Shown: piece after piece, positions 35,631-48,600 of the stretch
Position numbering within the stretch: the stretch's first letter is position 1
Layout: each line of letters starts with the position of its first letter
Assembly (NCBI GenBank): GCA_025667525.1
Contig: CM046874.1
Coordinates: 280,362,380 to 280,426,379 of the forward strand
DNA from: Glebionis coronaria
Lineage: Eukaryota; Streptophyta; Magnoliopsida; Asterales; Asteraceae
Direction of reading: 5' to 3'
Length of the DNA stretch: 64,000 nucleotides
Translations under genes and position numbers: made by a program
The notes under the pieces: generated by a model
What the model was told of the DNA's origin: nothing
The model's database searches: none
What the model saw: the letters and a program-made list of their open reading frames with translations, nothing else

Positions 35631-36481
35631 TTGTTTGTGGAGAGAGATTAGTTCAGATACCGCTAAGGAATAGGGTAATGACTGTGAAGGATGATGAATG
35701 TACTTCTCGTTTGAGAGTTGTTTCTTGTTTGAAGATGATGAGGTACATAGAAGAGGGTTGTTAAGTGTTTCTTGCTCAGATAACTAATGATGGTGTAAGT
35801 GAGAGGAAACTGGAGGATGTGCCTGTGACTAGAGAGTATCATGAGGTTTAACCTGAATATTTATCGGGATTACCGCCGCATCGTGAAGTTAAGTTCCGTA
35901 TTGACTTAGTGTCAGGAGCTGTGCTTGTTGCTCGTGCACCGTATCGTTTAGCACCGTCTGAGATGAAGGAATTATCTGATCAATTGAAGGAATTGATGGA
36001 TAAGGGATTTATTAGACCGAGTTCGTCGCTGTGGGGTGCTCCTGTTTTGTTTGTTAAGAAGAAAGATGGTTCATTTAGAATGTGTATTGATTATCGAGAG
36101 CTTAACAAATTGACTGTCAAGAATCGGTATCCATTGCCGAGGATTGACGATTTGTTTGATCAGTTGCATGGATCGAGTGTATACTCGAAGATCGGTTTGA
36201 GGTCTGGGTATCATCAACTGAGAGTTAGGGAAGAAGATATTCCTATAACAGCTTTCCGTACTCGATATGGACATTTGGAATTTCAAGTGATGCCTTTTGG
36301 ATTAACGAATGCGCCTGCCGTATTCATAGACTTGATGAATCGTGTGTGCAAGCCGTATTTGGATGAGTTTGTTATCGTATTCATTGATGATATTCTCATT
36401 TATTCCAAGAGTGAAGAAGAACATGAGAAGCATTTAAGGATAACTATTAAAGAAAGAGAAGTTGTATGCGAAGTTCTCTAA
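35631..36481 (+). pseudogene. pol: Tekay-B reverse transcriptase
   Basis: 35909-36481 is open and holds the RT core: '[22 protein letters not shown]', '[11 protein letters not shown]', '[13 protein letters not shown]', '[13 protein letters not shown]' and the catalytic '[11 protein letters not shown]', all catalytic Asp present. Upstream, 35631-35908 is the linker with two stops. A frameshift near 36445 ends the open frame. Confidence 0.93.
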
Positions 36482-37096
36482 GTGCGAGTTTTGGTTAAAT
36501 TCAATGTAATTTCTGGGGCACGTGATTGACAGTGAAGGTTTTCGTGTAGATCCTGCTAAGATTGAGGAAATCAAAGATTGGTCGGTACCAACAACGACGA
36601 CTAAAGTTCGCCAATTTCTTGGTCTAGCTGGGTATAATAGAAGGTTTATCGAGAAGTTTTCACTAATTGCTAAACCATTGGCTAAGCTTACTGAAAATAA
36701 TCGAGTGTTTGAATGGGGATTAGAAGAGGAAGCTGCATTTAATACGTTGAAGGATAAGTTGTGTTCTGCGCCGATTTTGTCTTTTGCCAGAAGGATCTAA
36801 AGATTTTGTAGTGTATTGTGACGCGTCTCATAAAGGATTTGGAGCTTTGTTGATGCAAAGGGAGAAAGTAATAGTTTATGCGTCGAGACAATTGAGGAAG
36901 CATGACGAGAACTACACTACTCATGATTTAGAGATTGGAGCTGTGATTTTTGCTTTGAAGTTATGGAGACACTACTTGTATGGAACAAAGTGTGTGGTTT
37001 TCACTGATCATAAGAGTCTGAAACATATTTTGGATCAAAAGGAATTGAATATAAGACAAAGGAGATGAGATTCGTTACCACCCTGGTAAAGCGAAT
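36482..37096 (+). pseudogene. pol: Tekay-B RT connection and RNase H
   Basis: 36522-36800 encodes the RT thumb and connection ('[18 protein letters not shown]', '[13 protein letters not shown]'). 36784-37068, in another frame, encodes RNase H with '[17 protein letters not shown]', the E of '[15 protein letters not shown]' and '[10 protein letters not shown]', i.e. the D, E and D residues of the active site. Frameshifts at about 36790 and 37065 separate it from its neighbours. Confidence 0.9.
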
Positions 37097-38624
37097 GTGG
37101 TAGTTGATGCACTTAGTAGAAAGGAAAGAGATAAGTCTTTAAGAGTTAGATCTTTCGTAATGATAGAAAGCATTGATTTGACAGAAATGATATCGAAAGC
37201 CCAAGCTAATGGTTTAAAGAAAGAAAACATTAATGCCAAAAATCTGGGTAGAATATTGAAACCATTGTTTGTAGTAAGGCCGAATGGATTGAGATATTTT
37301 GGGAATAGGACTTGGTTACCATTGTGTCCGTCTGAGGAAGGTTCTTTAGGAGTGCGAGATTTAGTGATGAATGAATCTCATAAGTCTAAGTATTCAATAC
37401 ATCCTGGATCGGACAAGATGTATCTTAAGAAAGTGTATTCGTGGCCGAGTATGAAGGCAGATATAGCCCAGTATGTTAATAAGTGTTTAACTTGTGCGAA
37501 GGTGAAGGCTGAACATAAGAAGCCGTCTGGATTATTAGTGCAACCTGAGATTCCTAAGTGGAAATGGGAGAAGATTACTATGGATTTTGTAACAGGTTTT
37601 CCATGGAATTCTGGTGGTTGTGATATGATATGGGTGATTGTAGATAGATTGACTAAGTCTGCTCACTTTTTACCAATGAAGAAGACGGATAGTATGGAGA
37701 GACTGGCAACAGTGTATGTGAAGGAGATTGTTTGTCGAGATGGTGAGCCTTTGTCGATATTTTCAGATCGTGATAGTAGGTTTACTTCAGAGTTTTGGAA
37801 ATCTCTGCAGAAAGCGAGAACAGAGTTAAGTTTGAGTACAACATATCATCCGAAGACTGATGGACAAAGTGAAAGGACGATTCAAACGTTAGAGGATATG
37901 CTTTAAAAAATGTGTGATTTACATTGGAAATAGTTGGGATAGAAATTTGCCGTTGGTTGAATTCTCGTATAATAACAATTATCATGCTAGTATTAAAGCC
38001 GCACCATTTGAAGCTTTGCATGGACGTAAGTGTAGGTCTCCAGTTTGTTAGAGTGATGTAGGAGAGAGTCAACTGACTGGACTTGAAATGATATTTGAGA
38101 CAACTGGAAAGATTGTGCAAATTAAGAAGCGTTTGTTATCTGCCAGAAGTAGACAAAAGAGTTATGCTGATAACAGAAGGAAACCGTTAGAATTTGAAGT
38201 AGGAAACATGGTTATGCTGAAAGTATCGCCATGTAAGGGAGTGATTCGTTTTGGAAAAAGAGGAAAGTTGAGCCCGAGATATATTGAACCATTTAAGATT
38301 ATCCAAATGATTGGATTGGTTGCTTATAAGTTAAGGTTGTCGGATGATCTTAGGGCTATTCATAACACTTTTCATGTGTCTAATCTGAAGAAGTGTTTAG
38401 TGGAAAGGGATTTGGTGATTCCACTGGAGGAAATTCAACTTGATGATAAGTTGCATTTTATAGAGGAACTTGTAGAGATTATGGATAGGGAACTTAAGAA
38501 ATTGAAGCATAGTAGGATTCCGATTGTGAAAGTGAGATGGATTTCTAGACGTGGACCAGAGTTTACCTCAGAACGTGAGGACTTCTTTAAGGATAAGTAT
38601 CCTCATTTGTTTAGAGAAGTTTAA
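37097..38624 (+). pseudogene. pol: Tekay-B integrase with chromodomain-like C-terminus
   Basis: 37097-37906 carries the HHCC zinc domain ('[13 protein letters not shown]' and 'CLTCAK') and the catalytic core, with the first Asp in 'MDFVTGFP', the second in 'FSDRDSRF' and the Glu in '[14 protein letters not shown]', all present. The frame shifts near 37905, and an in-frame TAG falls near 38050. 38088-38624 has the GPF-like region ('[11 protein letters not shown]') and the C-terminal chromodomain-like stretch ending 'KYPHLF', in which one aromatic position of the box is Ser ('EFTSERED'). Chromodomains steer insertion to marked chromatin. Confidence 0.92.
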
Positions 38625-38648
38625 GCGCCGAGGATGTCGCTCTTTTTA

Positions 38649-38660
38649 AGAAGGAGGGGA
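38649..38660 (+). other. Polypurine tract of Tekay-B
   Basis: AGAAGGAGGGGA directly before the 3' LTR start TGTGATAACC. Confidence 0.8.
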
Positions 38661-39911
38661 TGTGATAACCTGAAACCGAGGTCATTGCTTAATCTTACTT
38701 TACGACTATTTTTGAAATTTTTGATGAGTTTGAAAGATTTATATTTTTGGAGGTTTAAGTTTAAACCGATGTTAGGAGACTTATATTTTATATTTAATAA
38801 GTATAAGGAGTATTAGCAAGCGTGATGTCAATGAATGCCTAATATTTTACGTTTATTGTCGGTTGTTCGATGTTTGTCGTTTTTAATGTTTTCTTTTAAA
38901 TGACGTGTTAAGTCGAGTCGGGAGATGATATTATTATATTTGAGATACGTTTTAACTTTTGAGAAGTATTTTTATGAAACCTGAGCCCCGTGAATATTTT
39001 CAAAATTGACTAATAGTCATTTCCCGCTTTTTAGCTAACTATTTTCATTTTGGTCCACAACTATCACAAATTGACAAGAAAGGTCCCTCCACCACAATAT
39101 AAAAGCCTAAATTTCCACCTAATTTCACATAGTTAACACATAAACTAGAAAATCTTTGCTTCTCTCCTTTTTTCTTTTCATGTCGTCACCCCCCTTGCCC
39201 ATTCAATCAATTTTCATCCAAATTTTAAGCTTGATCTAAGCTAAACCAACACAAGTCCCATCCTTAGAATTCAAAGGAGTACATTTTGGTACTAATTTTG
39301 GTTACATGCATGGATTTTTAATTTATTAGGGTTGGTAGATCAAGATTATGATCATGCATGTGATTTTGGTGATGATCAAGAGATTATCATACTAGTTTTC
39401 CATTAAAAACTTGTTTTTGATTTTGATTTTTTTATTTTGAGGATGATACAAGTGTTATAGATGAGTTATGTCGTTATTAGGGTTATGGGATGATGATAAA
39501 AAAATGGTTGGTTTTGGTTAAAAACATGATTTCATGCATGTTTTTGAAGGGTAATTTAGATCAGTAGGAAAAGGGTATTTTTGGGTACCTTATGATTTTA
39601 TTAAAGCTTAACTAATGGCATAAGCTTCTATTGAATTCGATTAGCTTCGATTTGATATAAAGTAGAGCTTCTAGCTCGAAACGAGCGAGAAGTTATGATA
39701 GTTTGATTATTCGTGTACCGGGAGACGAGTATCGGCACGACATATAGTTGTTGACGATATTTGGATCGAATCTCGGGGACTATAGAATGTGTTTTGAAAT
39801 GAGTCAAGGACTGATGAAAAAGTATAAACCCTAGAGGGTGAGTCTATTTCCAAACCTATGTGTCGGTTTTGCAAATGGAGACGTTTATAGAAGTTAAAAA
39901 CGGTTATATGA
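38661..39911 (+). repeat. 3' LTR of Tekay-B, first 1251 bp
   Basis: Collinear with 29884-31135 up to TTATATGA, where the match stops and the Athila-C LTR starts. The remaining half would lie beyond the nested elements, outside the window. Confidence 0.9.
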
Positions 39912-42900
39912 ATTGGGGATTTTTGTTTAAGCTAAAATTAACCCACTATTTTGTCTAGATTTAAGATTAAGGTGGCCATAACCATAAACCACACCTAAAC
40001 TTTCCCACCTCATCATCACCAAGATCACATGATAAACCTCCCACATACGTTTTGGAAGAAGATGCCAAAATAGGCCAGCCATCCAACACCCCACATTCAG
40101 CTTACTTCCTAAGCACTCCTATGGACCCTTTGATACGATTCCACCCTTTACACCTCACACAAACAACCAAGAAAAGTTCACACGAGTCCAAGGTTTTCAA
40201 ACTTCACAAGGGCATAATTGGAAGATCAAGCACTTAGGGTTTATGTTTTTATTCAGTATTCTAGTATTCATGTAGCCTTTATAAATGTATAGCTGCAACA
40301 TTAGTCTCTGCTCTTGCTTTTTCCTTTATCACAAATCTGTAAATCCTTCTTTCAATTTATGAAAAAGTGTTTGATATTGCTGATGAAATCCAAGTGCCAA
40401 CTTTAATCTTTGCTTGTTTATGTTATATGTTTGTGATTGTTAAGACTCAAAACCTGTTTTTAAAGATTGTGCAAGAAATTGCATAATTTTCCAAAACATG
40501 ATATTTTGCTAAGTTCTTGGTTCAAACCCTTAGAATTTTTGGATTGCAAGTGATTATAGCACCCTGATAAGAAGCTTATAAAGGTGTTGTAAGTTTGTGG
40601 TTTGGGGATAATCAAGGAGTGGGAACAAGGTTGCATTAATCAAGCTTTTTCCACTTTTCGGTTTTATAAAAATTGTCCCTTTAACCTTGTTGAATCTTAG
40701 CAGGTGTTATTGGAAGCTTGTGTCTTGTTTAGCTAGACACATCAGCTCAAAAATTCGTGAGTGTGGATGTACATTCATGAGGTTTGAGCCTTGTTACCCA
40801 AAATATGATAAAATACTTGATTTTTGGTGATTTTGTGTTCTACTGTTATAATTGTTGTTCTTGTGGCATAAATCTGCTTGATACTGCATAATATTGAGGA
40901 TAGGATGCTAGATTAGGCTTGGGTTAAACTGAATCACACATTTGCTTTGTTAAAATTGATTTTAAAATGTGAAAGGGGTGTTTGGGTTTACTGATTTGAG
41001 TTTGCAAATTGATTTTGAGTTATTGTTAAGTGTTGTTTTATGCTTGTATCTGCTTAATACTTAGTTGAGTGCTATTGTCTGCAAGTTTTTGGCTTTTGAA
41101 CATCATATTCTTGATTATGCTTTAACTTGTTGAAATCTGCTTGTTTTGACCTAAGATCTTGGAAACACATAGATTGTATACATGCTTAGGGCTAACAAGT
41201 GATTAAACAAAGTTTATATAACCTGTTAAGAAGATTTGAGGGTTTGAAATTGGATTTGTTGTCAAGTATATCAGCAAAGTTTGAATCTGCTTGTTCTTTG
41301 TTCATCAATAACATTTGTTGGCTTGAATCTTGTTCTAAACTTTGAATCACTGCATGAAACCAGTTGATTTATGTTTATTTGAATTTATTATAGCTGTTGT
41401 GTGCATTTGGTTCTATTTGGTTGGCTTATTCTTGCTAAACTGCTTATTTGTTGAAATTTGCTTATTGTTCATGTCTGTGTGCTATCTAGTGATCTTTCGA
41501 TTAAACTGTACTAATTGGCTGAAAGGATTTGTGTTATTGTGATTGCTACTGAATCCTTATAACCCACTGGTTATAAGGGTGCCTTTTGTGGCTTGAATCC
41601 AACAAAAATCCATACAAGACAAAAAGTCAAAATAGTCAAGCAGTGGGAACTCCTTTCCCCTGTTGCTAGCCACTGCTAGTGTAATTTGGTCATCATCTTA
41701 TTCATATGCTATTCTAGCTTATTTGGACTTGTAGCAACTTAGTTTTTGTAATCAATCTTCTTTATTTGACCCATTGAATTAATCTCGAGCTTTTTAGGGT
41801 TTGACTTTTAGGGTTGACTAGAAAACCAAACAAGTTGACTTTTACATTAAGTGCTTATTGTTTTTTCCAGCTTATTCATTGTGCTTATTTGAAATATTTT
41901 TTATTATTAAGCTTAGTTTTGTCATTTAAAACCTTTTGCAATTTGAATCGGCACTTGAGGTAGCCTAGAACTCAAAAACGACTATTTTGTCGTTTTCTGT
42001 AGAGAGCTTTGGCTTATTTCAGGCCTATTTCTTGGGCTTTTTCAAAATTTCTTTTCACAGATCTCTTAAGTATCCCAAAAGAAGTTTGTGTGTCAAATTA
42101 GAGCTTATGGCATTAGCTTATGGCTTAATGGGCCAAAAAGCCCATTAAGAATAAGTTGTTGACAATTAAGCTATGATAAGCTCTTTTTCAGCTTTTAGGC
42201 CTTTAGAGTTTTGTTCTTAAAATTGAATTTTGAGTCAAAAAGGTGATTTTGGGCTTATTTTCACAACTTTTTGCTTATGGGCCAAAAAGACCAATATAGT
42301 GGACTTTTTTTTTATATTGGCCCATTTGAAGGCCCACTAGGAGTATTTTGGTAATTTCAAGTTCATTTTTGTGTTTATTAGGTTAAAATAAACTAGTTTG
42401 CAACTTTTTAGAATTTCTTATAAATTTTGGATTTTTATTAATATTTTATTATTAAAAATTAAAATTTAGATTTTTGCAAGTTTTTCATTTTTCCTAGTTT
42501 AAATACTTTAAGTTAGGAATTTTAAAATTTTTAGATTAATTTTAGTGTCGTTAAATAATTTTTAGAATTATTTTAAGTTTTTAGAGTTTTTAGAGTTTTT
42601 ATCATTTTTAAATAGTTATAATTAATTTTAAAATTTTCAAAAATAGTTTTTAATTTAGTTAAGTCATTTTAGAGTTTACAAAGTGAAAAATCTCATTTTG
42701 AGATTTTTGTTAATTAAATTGATTTTTTGGGCTTTAATTAGCATTAAAAAAATTAATATTTAATTAAATAAAAGGTTTGAGTGATTTTTTGATTTTTTGT
42801 AAAATCTAATTACATTTTTTACGATTTATTGCAATTTTCTAGGAATTTTTAGGTTAATTTTAAAATTTTGTCATATTCTACGGTTTTACGTGCACGACTT

Positions 42901-43135
42901 TTCGCCTTAGTTTAATTCATAATCATAACCGTCATCCTTTCTCTTTTTCTTTTCTCATAAGTTATAATCACAAAGTTAATCATCTATTTACATAACTCAC
43001 TAGCCTCCTTGGAAAACGAACTTTGAACTTAATTTGGTCATTAGTGCTTGGTTTTCCTAAACTGACACTTAATACCTGCCGCTCATATACGCTCTTTTGT
43101 TTTCCTAAACAAGAAGAGTATATTTACTACTATCA
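39912..43135 (+). repeat. 5' LTR of Athila-C (about 3.2 kb)
   Basis: The 3' two thirds (about 41000-43135) match the LTRs of Athila-A and -B. The first 1.1 kb differs, so the promoter part is of another subfamily. It ends CTACTATCA before the primer site. The start is set by loss of identity with Tekay-B and could be TG at 39909 or 39914. GCTTATT heptamers are frequent in 41300-42300. Confidence 0.78.
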
Positions 43136-43138
43136 TTT

Positions 43139-43156
43139 TGGCGCCGCTGCCGGGGA
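43139..43156 (+). other. Primer-binding site of Athila-C (tRNA-Asp type)
   Basis: TGGCGCCGCTGCCGGGGA, the characteristic Athila primer site, four bases after the LTR end. Confidence 0.92.
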
Positions 43157-43879
43157 GGCGTGTTGTGTTTTGATTTGAACAATTGTTGTTTTTATATTAG
43201 CCATAATATCTATTTGTATTAGTAGCACTCTACAAATACGTATTATCGGTTTTTGTTTTTTGTGTGAATATTACTATATTGTATACGTAGAACAATAATT
43301 TCACAAGTACTCCAAAAGTGTGAAAACACAACCTTGATTCGGGATTTCATCACTCGATCATTGTATTCGAATCTCAAACAAAGAAAAAAGGAAAAATAGA
43401 TAATTACTTTCATGAAGCTTAATTTTGACAAACACAAACTATAAGGTGGGTATAAGGCGGGTATTATAGAATATACCCTAAGGAAAAGGGCTCTTAAGTG
43501 CTTCGCGCCGCCTCGTTTCCCCGCTTGCTTGTGCGTGTTTAGATAAAAAGGGCTAATCGAGGGTTTGCCAACCAAAGTATTATCTAAGTATCATATATAT
43601 TTACTTGGTTTCATTTGATTAACCCCTCTTGAACGTTTTGGTGTTCCACCAACGTTCTAAAGTCATCAAAGGCGTTCACTTCACGTGATAGTTTTCATTC
43701 CTTGAGGCTCCTTTAATCAAGAGATTTGATTTGAGGAGAGATTTGTAGATATTTGTCTACTTAATACATTCACAAAATCCAAAAAAGTAAAAACAATCAA
43801 AAACCACAAAAAAAATTGGAAAAATTAAAAACACCAAAAAGAATCTTCTTTGCTCATCCCCACGTTGTACGTGACATTT
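43157..43879 (+). other. Athila-C untranslated leader
   Basis: No gene on the plus strand. A minus-strand open frame at 43243-43575 has no recognisable feature. Blocks are shared with the Athila-A leader. Confidence 0.7.
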
Positions 43880-45612
43880 ATGCTTACTCGTAATCAAGCA
43901 AGACGTGCACGTAAATGAAAAAACCGAAAGGAGACCACACCTAACCTTTCTAGTGAGGAGTCTCCTATTGACGAACCTATCGTAGAAGAAGAACCAACCA
44001 TGGCTAATCGAACTATGATGGAGTTACTTCAAGCACCCACCGAGGGTTATGGAGAGGCTATTGTGATTCCCGTCATCCTAGCGGATAATTTTGAAGTTAA
44101 GACGGGTTTGTTGTCGATTATCCAAAACAACAAATTCCGTGGCGATTAAAAGGACAACCCGCACAACCATATCCGCCAATTCAATCGTCTTACCGCCACT
44201 TGCAAGTTTAAGGACGTTGCTAATGACTCGATTAAGATGATCCTTTTTCCGTATTCCTTAGCGGGGCCCGCTAAAATTTGGTTAGAGAAAGATCCACCCA
44301 ATTCTATATTGACGTGGAAGGATCTCGTTTCAAAGTTTGTGAACCAATTTTTCCCGCCCTCTAAGACTACGCATTTGAAAAACGAGATTTCAAAATTTTC
44401 ACAAGGATTTAATGAGAGTTTTTCTACGGCTTGGAATCGGTTTAAGGAAATGTTACATGAGTGTCCTCATCACGGTTTTTCCGAATTGCATCAAATTGAC
44501 ACGTTTTATAATGGATTGAATGATCATGAGAGAGATTATCTTAATGCTGTCGCGGGTGGTAATTTTTTGTGTAAAATCGTCGAGTAAGCGTTGTTGATTA
44601 TTGAGAATAGGTCTAAAGTCTATAGTCCTCGTAACACATCGAGTGTTCGTAAGGCTTCGTCTTCGGCTTCACCTTCATTATCTAATACCATCGATGCTTG
44701 CCAAATTGAGGCAAATTTGGAGAAAAAAATCTTTGATAAGCTTAAATGTCTTTTAATTGAATTCAAAGTTGGTGAACAAAGTGCTCCCGCTACGGCTAAA
44801 GCGGTTGAGGTTTCTTGCATGTATTGTGGTGGAGGTCATGATTTCTCCGAGTGCATTACCAACGGTGGTAACACTTCGAGTGCCTACGCGGCCACGGGAA
44901 CTTACAACCAAAACGGTCAAGTTACCCGCTCTAATCAATTGACTCCACCGGGTTTTGCTCCCAATCAAAATGCTAACAACAACTATGGAAACAATCAAGT
45001 TGGTTACAAAAACAATTACAAAGGTAACAAGTATGGGAATCAAGGGGCTAATAGCAATCAAGTTTCAAACAAAAATCAAAACAATGATTTTCAAAACAAC
45101 AACAAGGGTTTGCAAACTTTGAAAGATCTTCCAAATGAATTTGTTGAATACGCAAATGGAAACGATGCTAGGTTTGATATGATTCAAAGAGAGATCGTTA
45201 GTCTAAGATCCGAGTTTAAGAATGACTTGAAAAAGGAGTTGAAAAATGAGCTTAAGATCCATACCAACAAAATGGAGGGAAATGTAACTAGGTTACAACA
45301 AAACCAACAAAAGATAGAACAAGGGCAACATGAAATAAAACAAGAGATGCTAAGGCCGATAAGAGGCAATCTATGTTTGAGGATAACATTTCATCTATGT
45401 TTGAGGCTATAACGTGTAATCCATCTTCGAGTAGTCTTCATAGCAACACCATATCGAACCCTAAGGGAGAGATGAAAGTGATTACCACACGAAGTGGTAA
45501 GACACTTAAGGAACCGACTCCTCAACCAATTACTCCAACGGTGGAAGAAATTGAGGAAGAATCCAAGGTGGTGGTCGAAAAGGAGCATATCCCAATCCCA
45601 CGAAGTACCGCT
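43880..45612 (+). pseudogene. gag: Athila-C gag and start of protease linker, broken and truncated
   Basis: ATG at 43880 with a short basic N-terminus, then TGA near 43916; the frame continues with 'MANRTMMELLQAP'. A TAA follows near 44146, then an open capsid domain 44237-44587 ('GPAKIWLEKDPP', 'KFVNQFFPPSKT', 'RFKEMLHECPHHGF'), a TAA at 44585, and an open stretch to 45412 with the C-x2-C-x4-H-x4-C cluster ('CMYCGGGHDFSEC'), an Asn/Gly-rich tail and a coiled coil. A frameshift near 45360 leads to 45373-45612. Three stops, one frameshift and the Athila-B insertion disable it. Confidence 0.9.
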
Positions 45613-48600
45613 TGATTGTAGTGTTTTACTACTCTTTAGGAAAAGAGCGTAAATGAGCGGTAAGTATTAAGTGATGATTTAGGAAAATCAAACACTAATG
45701 ACCCTAATGAAGTTCGTTTCCCAATGAGGTATATGTGTGTGAATAAAATGTAGCAATATTTGAGATTAATATTGGATAGAAGGGGATGAGAAAAGAGGAT
45801 GATGAAGACGTGAAATTAATTACTACTACGACTACACGTAAAACCGTAAAATGAGCAAAAATAAAAATTAATTCTAAAAATTACCAAAAATTCACCAAAA
45901 ATCAAAATAAATAAACTAAGAGTTTATCAATGATCAAAACTTTTTCAAACCTTTTAATTAATTAAATATTAATTTTTAAATGCTAATTAAAGCCCTAAAA
46001 ATCAAATTAATTATCAAAAAGCCCAAACAAAATTTTTTCAATTGGTTAACCTCTAAAATGACCTAAAAAGATTAAAAACTATTTTTATAAATTTTTAAAC
46101 TAATAAAAACTATTTAAAATGATTTAAAAACTATGAAAACTTAAAATAATTATAAAAATTAATCTAAAGATGATAAAATTAATCTAAGAGTTGCAAAAAT
46201 CCTATTTTAATGTATTTAAGCTAGGAAAAATGTAAAAAGTTCAAGAATGTGAAATTAATAATAATAAAATAATATTAAAAAATCCAAAAATTATAAAAAA
46301 ATTCTAAAAACTTGCAAACTAGTTTATTTTAACCTAAATAAACAGAAAATGAAAGTGAAATTACCAAATTACCCCTAATGGGCCCCCAAATGGGCTAAAA
46401 TCAAAAACAGTCAAGCTTAATGGGCTTTTTAGCCCAAAAAGTCAAAATAAGCCCAAATGACCTGGAAAAGCCCTATCTGACTTAAAACTTAATTCTAAGC
46501 ACAAAACTCTGAAGGCCCAAAAGCTGAAAGTGAGCTTATCACAGCTTAATGAACAAACAGCTTATTCTTATTGGGCCAATAAGCCCATTAAGCAATAAGC
46601 TAATGCCATAAGCTCTAATTTCACACACAACCTTCTTTTGGGATACTAAAGAGATCTGTAAAAATAAATTTTGAAAAAGCACACTCAATAAGCTAGAAAT
46701 AAGCCAAGTACAAATCCATAAAACGACCAAGTAGTCGGGTTTTAGTTCTAGGGCACCTCAGGACTTGATTCAACTTGCAAAAGGTTACAAATGACTTCAA
46801 TAAGCCAAATCAATCAACCAAAATCCAATAAGCAAAACCAATAAGATTGAATAAGCCAATAAGCACTTATGAAAAAGTCAATTAAGTTGGTTTTCTAGTC
46901 AAACCCTAAAGTCAACCCACCAAATGCTCCAGTATGAACAAATGGGTCAAATAATGAGCGCCTATTACAAAATCAAAGTTGTTGCTGGTAAAAATAAGCT
47001 AGAATAGCTTATTGATAAGCTGAACACAAAATTACACTAGCAGCGGCTAGCAGCAGGGGAAAGGAGTTCCCACTGCTTTGACTATTTGACCTGTGATTTG
47101 TAAGAGATCCAGTTGGATTCAAGTGGAAACAAGGGCACCCTTGTGATCAGTGAATCACAAGGAGTCTATATCAACAAAGAAATCACAAATTGGTGCACTC
47201 AATAAGCCCAGAGTAAGCAAACAGTCCACAGATATTGCACAAACCTTGAAAATAAGCCGTTATGAACAAATAAGCAGTTTTAGCATGAATAAGCCAGCCA
47301 AATTGAACCAAATGCATACACAAGCTATAATAAAGTCCAATAAGCATAAATAAACTTGTTTCAAGCAATGGATCAAAGTAAATAAGTAGATTCAAGCACC
47401 AAAAGTTACTGATTAGCAAAAGTGATTATCCAAAATCCTTTTGCTGATCTATTTGACCACCAATCCAATTTTAAGCCTTCAAATCTCTTTCCCCGATTAA
47501 GTTAACCAAAATTTCACACTTGTTAACCCTAGTCTACCCTTAGATCTAGGTGTCCCCAAACTTTTAGCCAAAATACCCATGTAAATCAGATTTTATAGCC
47601 CTTTGATTGTTTTGGTTGTTCAAACCCACAAAACATATAGATAAATGTCACTTAGCACCCAGTATACAGATACCAAACCAAAAGAAGCAAAAACAACAAC
47701 AAAGGAAGGGTCAAATCCCTTTGAATCAGTTAACCCAAACACCCCTTTGGAATCTGATTTTGCAATCTTCCAAAGGATTGTTGTATTTTAACCTATCAAA
47801 CAAGATCTAATCTACCTCTACAACTGATAATCAACCTTAGAAACACAAATCAAAGCTCAAAACACAGATTCACCAATAAACATGCAAAATCACCAAAAAT
47901 TCAAATAAAATCAGAAAAATTGAAAAGGGAGAGGGAATGCAAATCTCCAAGACTTACATCTAAGCCTTGGATTGTTTGAGCTGAGGTACTAGCAAAACAA
48001 GTACCAGCTTCCTTGTACCTACTAAGAACAACAAACCACAATGATGAACAAATAACAAGAACTTTCTGATTTTTGAAACACAAGTTTTATTGCTTAAAAC
48101 CTTGCCTCAAAAACCTTCAAACATGAATATGGAATTCAGACTTTAGCTTATCAGATACCAAACTTTTATAAAACACAAAGGGAAATCACAAATTTTCAAA
48201 AAATCTACTTTTATAAAAAGGAATTACAAAGATTAAAAGCTAAAATCTGGAACAAGGGACTCTCACAGGTTGAGGTCTCCTTATATAGGCCTAACAGATG
48301 GTTCTAGAATGCTAAAAACCCTAGCTGTAAATTCTCAAAATTGCCCTTGAGTGGTTGATGCCGTTTGATGTGTGTGAGCTGTCCAAATGCATCATGGACG
48401 TTCATTTTAGCTTTGGAGTTAAGCTATGACTCTAAGTTGTTGATCTTGACACATCATATTACTTAGAGAGAAAGTTGCGTTTTCATTGGTGGATGAGGTT
48501 GAGTGTGGGGTCCATTGGGTAATGGGATTGAGGGTTTTGTGTGTGGGTTATGTTTCTGGGCGTGTGAATCAAGTGTGGGAATAGGTAATTGAAATTTACC

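Larger units (their letters stand above)
29884..39911 (+). mobile_element. Tekay-B, Ty3/gypsy chromovirus (Tekay-like), 3' LTR cut
   Basis: 5' LTR 29884-32463, primer site, an extra ORF, gag, protease, RT, RNase H, integrase with chromodomain-like end, polypurine tract and 1251 bp of the 3' LTR before Athila-C interrupts it. The two LTR copies differ at about 4% of sites in the first 300 bases by eye, so it is older than element N. Most genes have stops, but the integrase catalytic residues remain. It is inserted in SIRE-like D. Confidence 0.93.
39912..45612 (+). mobile_element. Athila-C, plus-strand Athila element, 5' half
   Basis: LTR (about 39912-43135), primer site, leader and gag into the gag/protease linker, then cut at 45612 by the 3' LTR of Athila-B lying in opposite orientation. 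The cut falls inside the codons for a segment ('PRSTA') that continues uninterrupted in Athila-A (about 20672). CCGCT at 45608-45612 is the candidate target duplication. Confidence 0.88.

Noticed and set aside
43243..43575. Minus-strand open frame in the Athila-C leader
   Set aside because: No domain and opposite to the element. Leader sequence is shared with Athila-A, where no such frame is open.
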